NCBI GenBank assembly: GCA_037013495.1
Contig: CM072810.1
Coordinates: 111,817,398-111,881,397 of the forward strand
Source: Hippophae tibetana
Taxonomy: Eukaryota; Streptophyta; Magnoliopsida; Rosales; Elaeagnaceae
DNA length: 64,000 bases
Direction of reading: 5' to 3'
Below, one piece after another: positions 34,962-45,874 of this stretch (position 1 is its first letter; each line of letters starts with the position of its first letter). Made by a program: the position numbers and the translations under genes. The notes below the pieces were generated by a model. The model was given only the letters and a program-made list of their open reading frames with translations. It had not been told where the DNA came from and made no database searches.

Positions 34962-36772
34962 TGGTTTTAATATTTATAAAACTCTCGCAAGTGCACGAAT
35001 CATTTCGTAGAAAATGATAAGTATACTCCCAAGGTCGATCTAAGGAAGGAATGTGTGTGGTTTTTAATTTATTATTCAAACTTCTAAAAACGAAATTAAA
35101 TCCTAAACATCCTGTCACGATATTTTGGGGTTTTGTGTTTTTAATCTAATTACATAAAATTAAACATAGATTCAATAAACATTCATGCAAATTTTATCAT
35201 TTGTAATGGCGGAGTATTTATGGATATAATAACTAAGTTAATTATGCTTGCTCATATTATCTAGGTTATTAAAGATATGAATTGATATTTATTGATTCTC
35301 CCTTTTTTGTATGAATACCACCTTTGGTGGGGTTAGATATTCTTTGTTAACTAAACAAATCAATTAACACCTATGGGTGGGGTTGATAACTAATATGCTT
35401 AATTAAATTAATTCCTTTTTCTAAGAGATTGAAAATGAACCATTTAAATGCCACCTTTGGTGGGATTAAACAGTTTAAACTTTATTCAAGGTGTCCAAAT
35501 TAAACCCAAGAATTTAGTTATCCGAGTACTAACTTTAAAGTTTTAAAACCACTACCGAAAACATGTCGTCAATACATTTTCAGATAATAATTCTTATAAA
35601 AACTTTTGAAATAGAAATTCACTCTAACTACCGGGCGATTGTACCATCAAATAAAAGAGCACTACTCTAAATCAGACCGGATAACTAAACCTCAAAATCT
35701 AATTTTCAGGTTTAAGTTTGTAATGAAAAATAATATATTTCTCTCTAACATTCTTAATATAAAATCTTGAATAAAAATAAAATCAATCCATTTTAGAGAT
35801 TTTTACCTATTTAATATTTCGCAAGCATAACAACGTTATTATTACATCATGTTTACTAAACAGCCAGCACAGTTAAATTTAACCACAGACAAATTAAATA
35901 TAACATGTAAGAATAAAGCATAAAAATAACTGTAAAGAAAATAAAATTCTTACAGAACTTCGATGCTATTCCCGTTGCTGGAAAAACTCCAAGCGGAATT
36001 TGCACTCCCATTTATTGAATCAAAGAGCTAAAATATTACAAAAAACATAACTAGTTCTTCCCAAAAAGGGAAGAACTCTAAATCTAAGAGAAATTAACTA
36101 AGAAAAGCTAAAAACTAAGAAAACATAAGAAAAACTAAAAACTAAGAAAACATAAGAAAAACTAAGAAAAACTAAAAATCTAAGAAAAGAAAGAAAGAAA
36201 GAAGAGAGAAGTGTGTTTTGAAGTGAAGGGAAAGGGGGTATTTATAGGTTAGGATAGAGAGAAAAAAATGAGTAAAAAAATGTTAAAAAATGTAAAAACG
36301 CGTAATGGAAATGTTGAGGTCATTAATGACGTCAGCATGATGTCATGGGGGCGGCTGCACGTGAAAAATGGGGCGAAAAGGCGTTGGTGCGCGCGGAGGG
36401 GGGCTGCTGGGCACTGCGCGCGCGCGGGGGGCTGTCGCTGTGCGCAACTCGGCACGCATGAATAGTGCCCGCGCGCTGGGGCGCGCGGACTGGGGCGCTG
36501 GGCAGCGGGGTGCGATTTCCGTCTTTTTGACATTTTTGACCTTTTTGACCCATTTTGTCCAATTTTTTCCATGTTTGTTGACCTTTTCCCACTTATTTAT
36601 TAATATATTTGTGATGTATTGCTTCAAGTATTCCTCTTTGAGTCTTTAAATTGCGTTTTTAAGCCAAAATACCTGAAAAACAATATATGATAAAACATAT
36701 AAATATATATATATTTAATCAATTAATGTACATAAAATCATGGTTATTTTAGCGCTTTTTGAGCACTCATCA
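34962..36772 (-). mobile_element. Solo LTR, probably Ty3/gypsy Tat/Athila type, fossil
   Basis: A 1.8-kb block inside copia 2. On the minus strand it starts TGATGAGTGCTC and ends AAAACCA. It has promoter-like structure in the right order: a G+C-rich part (36348-36515), a TATA box (TATAAATA at 36247-36240), a CT/A-rich leader and an AATAAA signal (36016-36011). Near its end is cgtgcacttgcgag, a motif I associate with the LTR ends of Tat/Athila gypsy elements, which use a tRNA-Asp primer. No internal gypsy genes or second LTR are present. The flanks show no matching target duplication, and the copia parts on either side are not adjacent in a normal copia element. This fits recombination between LTRs. 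The family assignment is inference. Confidence 0.6.
35325..35470. repeat. Dispersed CCACC...GGTGG hairpin motifs
   Basis: ccacctttggtggggttaga (35329-35348), cacctatgggtggggttga (35368-35386) and ccacctttggtgggatta (about 35451-35468) are three short hairpins with related flanks, inside the solo LTR. Confidence 0.7.
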
Positions 36773-37866
36773 ACTCTCCTCTGGACTTTGTTCTAGATTG
36801 CCCCCTATTATTTGATCCGCTAGATTTTTTGTTGTTAGTCCTACCTCTAGATGCCGTCAATGCTTCTGATATTAAGTCTATGTGATCATGTTAATCCTTC
36901 TTCCGGTACTCGTTATTTACCAAAGCATTTGAAACATCTATGAACTTAACCTCATCCTTTCCATATAACAAGATTGTGGTTAAATGTTCATAGCTCTCAG
37001 GTAATGAATTCAGCAACAACAAAGCTTTATCTTCATCGATAATTTCAACATCTAAATTTTGCAGATCGGCCAAAATTTTATTGAAATTATCTAACTGCTC
37101 AATCATAGGGGTACCTTTCTTTGTATTGGAAACAGAAAAGTTTCTTCTTCAAGTAGAGTTTGTTCTCAATACTTTTCGTCATGTACTTGTCCTCTAGTTT
37201 CTTCCAGAGAACTGCAACCACATTCTCTTTCATGATAAAGTACTTCTGATCTTTTCCTAAGCACAGTCGAATTGTGCCACAAGCTTTTTGGTTTACATAA
37301 TTCCAATCTTCATTTGAATAATCTTCTGGCCTAGGCTATATTAGATCCTTCTCGAAATAATAGATCTAATACCTCACATTGCCACATGCCAAAGTTATTG
37401 GTGCCGTCGAATTTCTCCACCTTAAACTTTGCGTTGGACAACATAGTTCTTCGAGTAGAACAACTTGGCTTGCCATAAATTCTATGGCCAACTTGTTCAC
37501 CTTCTTCGATCTTTCTTTTATCATCCATAAGTACAAGTAGATAACATAAATTTTATACTTACAACTTAAAACAGTGTTTTTCCAAATTTTATACCTTATT
37601 TGAAGAAACGGAGTCCGCAGTTGAATCCAGAATAGTCCAATTAGCTAGGAATAGATCCAACTCAACTGAAAATGGATGAAAAACGGACCAAATCGGTCCA
37701 AATATCACTAGCGACTGAGTTGACTCAGTTGCTGGTAGTAGCATTCCAGAAGCTTCTGACGGTGATTCTGACTTTCGATTTGACCGATTCTTTCACCGTT
37801 GCGTTCGTATCGTTGAGAGCTTCGATTTGATATATAATAATGCTATATTTGTCTTTGATAACAATT

Positions 37867-38345
37867 TTTTGTAGGCAGAAGCAATAAATAGCGGTTTATG
37901 AATATATCAAAACGATAAAATGAACACACAGAATTTACGTGATTCGAAAATTCGCCTAGGTCCACGGGAGGCAGTAGATATTATTTGAACTTAGTAGGAA
38001 ATATATAGAATACAGATACAAATTTTCTCACTAATAATATCTCTCAAGTGTTTCTCCAAACTCATAGAAAACTCTCAAACTCACAAGTATTTTCTCTCTT
38101 TGAGTTTGCTTATGCTCTCTCTTATTTTTTCTTATTTTTGCCATGTTCTTCAATGCATGAACTCTTCCCTATTTATAGATGAAGCAAGACTCTATTTCCC
38201 TAAATTGTGTCATAATTTAAGCATTAAATTAGGCTACTAATTTCCTTAAATTATGTCACTAATTTTCTTAAATCATGTCACAAATTAGGTCACTAATTTC
38301 CCTAAATTATGCCACTAATTTGTTATTTTTAGAGCCAATAATGAG
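37867..38345 (-). repeat. 5' LTR of copia 2
   Basis: Aligns end to end with 32260-32701, with a short internal duplication of an ATTAGGCCAC-type motif. The shared cctaggtccacgggaggcag block anchors the match. Its outer edge merges into a MITE copy. Confidence 0.85.
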
Positions 38346-38660
38346 TATGCCAATTTCAAAAAAGTCAAAAATAGAGCACGTGAACACATATGTACATATT
38401 TTTTTGAGTTATTAAGTGTTCATAAATCAATTGTTATATGTGTTCAAACCTATCCGAATTCATATTTTTTGAGTTACAATTTATTTAGAGAATACACAGC
38501 AACTAAAAAAATATGCACTCCATTTTTTACTTTTTTGAAATTTTGGACTTTTGTTCTACTTTTTAATAGTTAGTATATTTGTAATGCCTCACCTAAAATT
38601 CAATGGAATTTTGTATACTTTGGTCATAGTTAGTAGATCATTATTACCTTTCATCCTATA
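38346..38660. mobile_element. Long-TIR MITE, copy A
   Basis: A non-coding repeat found again at 61985-62320 in opposite orientation. Shared blocks include gtgttcataaatcaattgtt-like, ttttttgagttacaattt-like and cctcacctaaaatt. One end shows the terminal repeat with aatagttagta and ttttggacttttgt. The other end stops within the repeat, where it meets the copia 2 LTR. It has no coding capacity. It lies in an intron position of the SYF1-like copy. Confidence 0.65.
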
Positions 38661-38837
38661 AAAAATTATATTAAACTTATTGAAATAAAAACACAATTTG
38701 ACAAAGGTTCGATATAGAAAATTATGCTAAAGTGTTAAGATGGTGTATGAACTAATGGCATAAATAGGAAAAATTAACAAGAACATAATTTTTTAGTTTG
38801 TAGGGAATAAGAGTTATATTGAAGAAGGATGAAAATA

Positions 38838-39623
38838 CCTCTTCGTTTGACCTCAAAAGAAGGTTCTTTTATGGCATGCCTTAGTAGCTGAAGCGCCTTT
38901 TTGAAATTCTTATTTTTCAGTTCCACTTCTGGCCATGCACACCAAACACTGGCAAGCTCATCCGCATTTTTGTACTTCCTTTGCACTGCTTCCTCCAATA
39001 TCTCTCTGGCATTCTTAAGTCCCTTGCCCTCATGATTTTCATGCAGATTAAGCCCTACAACTTTCATTGGATCAACCATCTTAACTGTCTCAGTATAAGT
39101 AAGAATCTACTTCGTGGAATTACCCTCAGAGAGTTTCACTCTGCGATGCCACTGCTCCACATTATGCAGATTTTTCCATAGAACCCTATTAGCTAATTCA
39201 GGTATTCTATTCACGAGAATAGTAGCTAATCTCAAATCAACGTCATCGTCAATGTATAACCAAAACCCAGTAGGTATTTGCTGCTTTTTATTAAACTCAG
39301 TCACATACAACTTCACATCAAAACAAGTATCATCATCATCCTGAAATTCATTCTCATTCAAATGACCTTCTTCTTCCTCATCATCACTCAAATCCCTTCT
39401 TTCCATCTTGTGAAGAAGCATACTCTCTTCAAGTTGAGCATAGGAATCGAAAATACACTAAAGTCTCTTACTGCAACAACAATACACAAAACAAAACCTC
39501 CTCAAAAATATCCCTAGCCTTGTCATACAAATTTCTCCTAATGTAATACAAGTCCATAGCCTCCCTACCTCATCAGAAAACTTCCTAATACCAGCCCTAA
39601 TTATAACATCAACATTTAACCCA
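38838..39623 (-). pseudogene. SYF1: SYF1-like splicing-factor gene copy, N-terminal-proximal part
   Basis: Minus-strand blocks match an upstream portion of SYF1. They start I-I-R-A-G-I-R-K-F-S-D-E-V-G-R-L-W-T (about 39620-39560), followed by Asp/Glu-rich D-L-S-D-D-E-E-E-E, P-T-G-F-W-L, D-V-D-L-R-L-A and H-N-V-E-Q-W-H-R-R-V-K-L-S-E-G-N (to about 39107). A further block, V-D-P-M-K-V-V-G to E-V-K-R-R (about 39079-38838), ends at a good GT donor. The N-terminal HAT repeats of SYF1 are missing, and there are frame shifts around 39420-39560, so the copy is partial and non-functional. SYF1 protein threads the spliceosome's Prp19/NTC complex; an intact copy must lie elsewhere in the genome. Confidence 0.85.
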
Positions 39624-39739
39624 AAGACGATGCATATAATGTTTATTGTAAAATTCTTTTTTAAGATGATAGTGGATAAAAAGATGACAATATATTTAAA
39701 GAGATGCATGAGCTTGATTTTTTTCAAAAAGAAAAATTA

Positions 39740-42700
39740 TGGATAGGTTGTGCTATGAGAGTGACATTATTAATATTAATCAACTTAGGATGAATATGTG
39801 TGCTTTTACAAAATTGTATGCAATACTTGAACTAGGTAGGGTTTAAACAATCAAAGTATTTGTTATTAAATGAGCAGGTAATCATGTTTCTTCATATAAT
39901 TGCACACCATGTGAAAAATAGAGTTACAACTTATTGATTTAGAAAATCTGTAGAGACAATTAGTAAATACTTCAAAATGTTTCGCATTCTATTATATGGT
40001 TGTATAAGTAGTTATTGAAAAAATATAAACTTATTCCTAATGATTGTAACAACGATAGGTGAAAATGTTTCAAAGTAGATATAATTCCTAATTTCTTTTT
40101 TTCTTATTGTCATGTAATATTTTCAATAACTTTATATTTTATTTTACTTATTTGTACTAGGATTGCTTAAAAGAATTTTATGATACTCGTATTAAGATAA
40201 GAGTTCATGTAGTTGATAAGGCTAAGTATCAAAATCGAAAAAAGGTTACCACAAATGTTTTGGGGGTTTGCTCTCTAGATATACAATTTATTTATGTTAT
40301 ACATGGTTGGGAAGGTTCATTAGTTGATAGTAGAGTCTTGTGTGAAGTTATATGTAAAGGGGATGGATTTAAAGTCCAACATGGTAAATAATATGTGAAT
40401 TGATCAATTTTTTTTAAAGTCTTGAAATATGAAATTAAGTGTAAAATATCTTTAAAATATAGGGTATTATTATCTTGTAGATGCTAGATATGAAAATTTC
40501 AATGGATTTCTTGCTCCATATCGTGGTCAACGTTATGATTTGAGTGAATGAAAAAATGGTCCATAACCTTGCAACCCACATGAAATTTTTAACATGAAGC
40601 ACTCAAATTCTAGGAATGTAATTAAGAGATGTTTTGGTGTGTTAAAGAATATATCGATGAACGATTCTTAGAAATCTAGCATTTTATCCCATTAAGACTC
40701 AAAACTGAATAATTATTACTTGTTGCTTGCTACACAACTATATAAGAAGTGAGATGTCACGTGATCTACTTGAGAAAAAAATGTTAAAATCTTGAAGATG
40801 AAGAGAAAGAGGATGATGAAGATCCAATAAGAATTATAGACTCTACACGAATGAAATTTATTTAGAGATAATACGACATCAAGCATGTATAATGAATGGA
40901 GGGCAAGAACATGGGGATAATGACAAATATTATTTACTTGTGTGGTAGATAGTAGTGATCATTTAGGTTAATGAAAGTCAAGTTTTCTTATATTTTTTTT
41001 ATTTGTGGTTGTAATAAAGAGATTGTTTGATTATAATTGTATGTAATATTGTAAAACATGAAGTAATTGGTCTTATTCTCAAAGTTTTCCTTATTAGTTG
41101 TCACGCTTGTCAATTTAAATATATTTTTTATTCTTATTTTGTTAATAATTGGTGTATTTTTTTGTTTTAAATTTTTAATTTTAGGATGTCATCTTCACAA
41201 AGTGGAACATCAAAAAGTCAAGGCTCTGGCCAGAACAAAAGACTTTGAACAACTGCACTAGATGAAAAATTAGTTGAGTGTCTTTTAGAATTGCATAATC
41301 ACTATTACAAAAATGGGCATTAAAGTCGGTTTTTAAATTGAGTGACTTACAATAATATTTAATTAAAATAGATACACGAAATTAAATAAAGATATATTGT
41401 ACATACATATATAAATTTAAATATCCAAACAAATAAACAAAATTATATAATTTTTAAAACTAATTGTCTAAAAAAAGAAAAATTATACTATTTATATATA
41501 TTTATAACTTAAATTCTAAAGAGTCAAATAAAATAATAATTAATGACCTAAAAAAAATTCAATTTTATTTACTTCATCCATTTAATTTAAAAAATAGGAC
41601 GTAGCGTCGGTTGATGTGGCGAAATGACGCTAGCCACATGGGTAGCGTCGGTTGACGTATCAAATCGACACTACGTCTAACGTGGATAGCGTTGGTTCTA
41701 CCGAACCGACTTTAAATTCATTATAAGTCGGGTTTTTTCAAAAACCGACTTTAGACAACGACTTAAATACCCCTTTTGTAGTAGTGAATGAAGGTTCATA
41801 TAGAGCTGAATTTAAATGCTATCAAGAAATTACTAATTGAAAAACTACCATAACGTACTATTAAGGTTAAATCTCATATTAAGTCTTGATTCAAAACAAT
41901 GAAAACCCAATTTACTATTATACATTGCATGCTAACTAGTCAAAATAGTAATGGATTTGGGTGGAATCTTGCAAATAAACTCGTAGCTATTAAGACACCT
42001 ATTTGGGGAGCAAATGTAGAGATAATCTTTTTGTTATTCTCATTTGTTATGATCAAATATTAGAGAATGCCTCATTCAATATTGTTAAATTTGCATGTGT
42101 TTTATTGAATTATGAATGCATAATCTTCAACCTTTGCTATTATATATAACAAGTATATCATTGTAATTTTGTTCCATTAATGATAATATAAAAGATAAGG
42201 TTAGATAGCTTGATATAGTGATATTGATGTTTATATACTTTAATTTAGCTTGTATGACTTATTCCAATCATCGAAACTCAAATGTTTTGTATAAAAAAAA
42301 GAGAATTATTGGAGTTAATGATTATGGAAATCCTATTAAAATGATAATCTCGATACTTGTTGAAAAGATGAATAATGTTGATACAATTCATCACAAAAGA
42401 AAGAGAATAAGAAAAACAATGAAGTTATACAACAAAATACAAAGAATCACATCACTTAGCAATGAAGATCTTGATGTGTCTAATGACAACAAAGATGATT
42501 GGATTAAAAATCTTCTTATATGTGAAAGTGTATTATGATAAGTTATGAAAAAAATACAATCAGTATATGAATATGTGATTGTATTTCTTATATTAGTATT
42601 ATTTTTATATCAAATTTATTTAAAGCTTTCACTTTACTTATATTAATATAGATATTTTGATACTTGTGAACACTTTTATTGTATTTTGATAGTTAAGATA

Positions 42701-43318
42701 TTCTATTTCTAGTGGTTGAATCAATTTAGTTATGATATCAATAAAAATATGATTTTGATTTATTGTTGATTGGATTTTACATAGAAAAAATTAGTATTTT
42801 GTTTAAAGGAGCATCTTTACTAGCATAATCGAAATAAAAAAAACATATATATTTAAGTTTTTATGTTACGTAGGGTTAAAATAAATATTAGTTATATGGA
42901 AAATAATAATTAATAATTGGATGTTATTTATGAATAATATGAAACTTAAAAAATTATCAAATATATTTTTCTTGTTTTTAATCTTTTTATAAAATTAAAT
43001 AATATTTTTAAGTAATAATTATTTAAAAAATTATAATTTTAATAGTATATTTTATTTTTAAGTAATAATTATTTATAAAAATAATGATTTTAACAATATA
43101 TTTTGTATGACAAAAAAAAACAATTAGATAACATTATTTAATTTTTACTCAATATATGAGTGTTAAGATAATATACAGTATTTTTCATTCGATTCAAGAT
43201 ATAAATCAAATACTACAATACCGATTCATTTTTTAAGTCAAGTTATCAAACTAAACAATAAAATAGTAATACCATTTTCATTCTCATTCGTTTTTTATTA
43301 TGTGAACCAAACGCTCCC
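39740..43318 (+). mobile_element. PIF/Harbinger DNA transposon, decayed
   Basis: Plus-strand remnants of both Harbinger genes. The DDE nuclease runs about 39760-40900: R-M-N-M-C-A-F-T-K-L, then T-N-V-L-G-V-C-S-L-D, H-G-W-E-G-S-L-V-D-S-R-V-L, Y-Y-L-V-D-A-R-Y, and F-N-M-K-H-S-N-S-R-N-V-I. The Myb/SANT-like DNA-binding gene runs from 41186 (S-S-S-Q-S-G-T-S) through L-D-E-K-L-V-E-C-L-L-E-L, and resumes after the CACTA insert with S-N-G-F-G-W-N (to about 42010). Stops and frame shifts are scattered through both, so it cannot be active. The right end (43274-43318), read inward, begins gggagcgtttggttcacata, a typical Harbinger/Tourist terminus, next to TAA (43319-43321), the family's 3-bp target. 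No left terminus was found. Confidence 0.8.
41300..41786. mobile_element. CACTA (En/Spm-type) MITE nested in Harbinger
   Basis: 487 bases with CACTA-type ends: the left starts CACTATTACAAAAATGGGCA and the right, inverted, starts CACTACTACAAAAGGGGTA. Both continue with AAGTCGGTTTTT-like subterminal motifs, and tagcgtcggttga-type repeats recur inside. A 3-bp duplication AAT flanks it (41297-41299 and 41787-41789), as expected for the superfamily. It has no coding capacity. It splits the SANT-like gene of the Harbinger element. Confidence 0.92.
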
Positions 43319-43321
43319 TAA

Positions 43322-45600
43322 AGGTTTAGGTGCGAGAGGTTGATATAGGCAAGGTTTGAAATATAATAGTTCAAGATGCCAAAATATAATGTTCACAAAA
43401 ATGTAAAAAAATGTAATTATTATCGATAACAAATTCGAAAAAAATTATAATTTTTTTATCAAAAATATAACTTCTTTTTATAAAACATCAAAATAATAAA
43501 TTATTTATATTTAAAATTAATTTTTTATTTAATATATGTATTTTTGAATATTTATATTAATTAATAAATTGATCCATTATTTAAAATATTATATAATAGA
43601 ATATATATTATTCTTTTATTTGTAAAATCTGGTAGAATGAGTAATTAAATTTTTTGAAATAATTAAGTAAATTATTTAATTATATTAACTATTTTTGAAA
43701 GTGTAAAAAGAAATTTTAATGATTATTTGTTTTAAAAAGTAATTATAATTAAATGAGACATAATAAACTTTATTATTTAATGTAATTTACATGTTATAAC
43801 ATTAATACAAACCAATAGAAAATAAAAAAATGTATGCAACAACTACAATAATTACTAAATATCAAACTTACTAAAACCAAAAATAATTACTAAACATTAA
43901 ACTCACTACACCAAAAAATATGTTTTAGAGTTTCAATGTGGGATATGAAGTATTGACGTCTACAAAGATAATAGTCATGTTATATTATCAAGTAAAGATA
44001 ATTACTAAGATGTCATATGAAAGGATTGTCAAGAAAGGAGAAAAACAAAATAAACCAATAATTAATATTTTTGATATTTTGTTCATTTTTGTTAACATTT
44101 TAATCATATTTTAGTAATAATATTCACGATATTTATGATACTTTAGTCAAAAAAAGAGATTTAAATAGAAATTTAATAACAATAATATTTAAGGGATAGA
44201 TTGACGTCGTTTTTAACAATTTTACAATAATTTAATCAAAATATTTAGATATTACGTTTTGATATTGAAATGTACAAAATAATAACATTATCGCAATAAT
44301 ATCGTCAACATTTTCATTATTTAATATTTTTGGTTAATCAATTAATTAAATATCTAAAAATATCTTATGAATATCGTTTAATTAATTGATTATTTGAAAA
44401 TATTTTCTGAATATGTAATTTTTTTTAATTAAATAATAAATTCCAACAAATTGATACTTTTTTAAAATGAGACACCATTAAAGTATCACATAAAAAATAT
44501 AGGTAAAAACAGGTACTAAAAGTATAATCATGATATTATTAAGGTAACAAACACGTCTAAGCTTATATTGACAATTAATTCGTTTTGTTTATTTACTTTT
44601 AAATAATATTATATAACTTGTGTATTATATATATGATTAATTATGTTTTAAAAATATTCAAAATGTTTACTTTATTACAATTAAGTTCATAATATATAGA
44701 TAAAGATAAAAATATGTCAAACTATGGACAAAATTATATTATTATTCATAGAGTGTGAACATAAACGTATTTTTATTATTATCTAAATTGTGGGTATAAT
44801 TACAACAAAATAAATATTTTAAAAACATCATTAAATTATTGTATTTATTTAGTTCATATTATCAAATTATTTTTATATTAATTATATATTCAATAATTAT
44901 ATTTGTTCTATTTATATTATTTAATTAATCTTACTTTAATAATATCATATATTAGATAGTTAAATAGTTGATTTAGAATAAATCAAATTATTAATTGATA
45001 TATTTAAAATAAATTATTGTTTTAAATATACTATTTAATTATTTTGATTTTTTCAAATTTATCATTAATCATTTGAGTTATTATAAATTTATTAATTAAT
45101 TATTTAATTTGTTCAAATATATTATTAGTATATGATATTGTTAGATGAATATTAAAAAACAATATAAATAAAATAAATATATTAATTAAATGTTATAAGT
45201 GAATATAATCACAAGTAACCAGGTAAAATAAATTATTTAACTAGGAACAATAGATTAATTTTATTATTTCACGTTAATACGTTGATTCTAAATTTGTAAT
45301 ATATCTTTTAATAGTTGGATTGACTCGTTTGTTAATAAATAACATAAATAATTATAAATATTTGTTTTAAATATGAAAATTAATTTAAAATGTATAAAAT
45401 GTATACTTTTAATATTCTATGAATTTTCTTAAAAAATTCCATCATTTTAATATTTTTTTTAATATTTATGATTTTTTCTGATTTTCTTTTATAAAATATA
45501 ACATATTTAATACTTTTGTAAAAATTAATATATTAATATTTCGATTGATAGTACATTTTAAAACTTTAATATAGTTAAGTATAAATTTTCGTCCAACAAT
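43322..45600. other. Very A+T-rich intergenic region
   Basis: Over 2 kb of extremely A+T-rich sequence between the Harbinger end and the UGGT promoter. There are many short ATTAATTA-like runs and no gene, no clear terminal repeats and no recognisable protein fragment. Confidence 0.7.
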
Positions 45601-45644
45601 AATTTAATGAATTCACTTTCCAGTAACACTCTTTACGATTATTG

Positions 45645-45667
45645 TAACGGCGAAATTGGAGCCGTTA
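45645..45667. promoter_or_regulatory. Inverted AACGG (MYB/MSA-like) pair upstream of UGGT
   Basis: TAACGGC (45645-45651) and GCCGTTA (45661-45667) form a perfect 7-base inverted repeat with a 9-base gap, about 210-230 bases before the UGGT start codon. AACGG is the core bound by MYB3R and other MYB factors. The promoter role is inference. Confidence 0.4.
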
Positions 45668-45874
45668 TAATACAGTCAACCTCTCACTCTCTTCCGTGAA
45701 GTAGTCCGTCTCATTCGGTCGTCGTTCTCAGCGCAGACACCTTCTTTTGTTCAGATTCGCAAAAACCCAAATGAACTTCAGTTCCAGATTCATTAATGGT
45801 GGATCCATTTGGATTCAAAATTGAGCGCAAGAACAGATTTTTAATCCTTTAAAATACGAATTTTAGCTGACATA

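Larger units (their letters stand above)
32260..38345 (-). mobile_element. Ty1/copia LTR retrotransposon (copia 2), fossil with nested insert
   Basis: A Tnt1-like copia element in minus orientation between SYF1-like exons. In its own order the parts are: 5' LTR (about 38345-37867), a weakened tRNA-Met primer site (about 37862-37850), gag (about 37528-36780), integrase C-terminal part (about 34960-34630), the variable linker, reverse transcriptase (L-L-Y-V-D-D-M near 33730) and RNase H with T-G-Y-V-F (to about 33040), a purine tract and the 3' LTR (32701-32260). A gypsy-like solo LTR sits between the gag and integrase parts. The element is broken in many places. Its LTRs differ by roughly 8 percent plus small indels, so it looks older than copia 1. 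GATTC (32255-32259) borders the low end; no matching copy was found at the other end. Confidence 0.9.

Noticed and set aside
36249-36649. Several overlapping open frames of 65-107 codons on both strands, Arg/Ala/Pro-rich.
   Set aside because: They arise from the G+C-rich island, where stop codons are rare. They overlap in several frames, match no family and lie inside an LTR.
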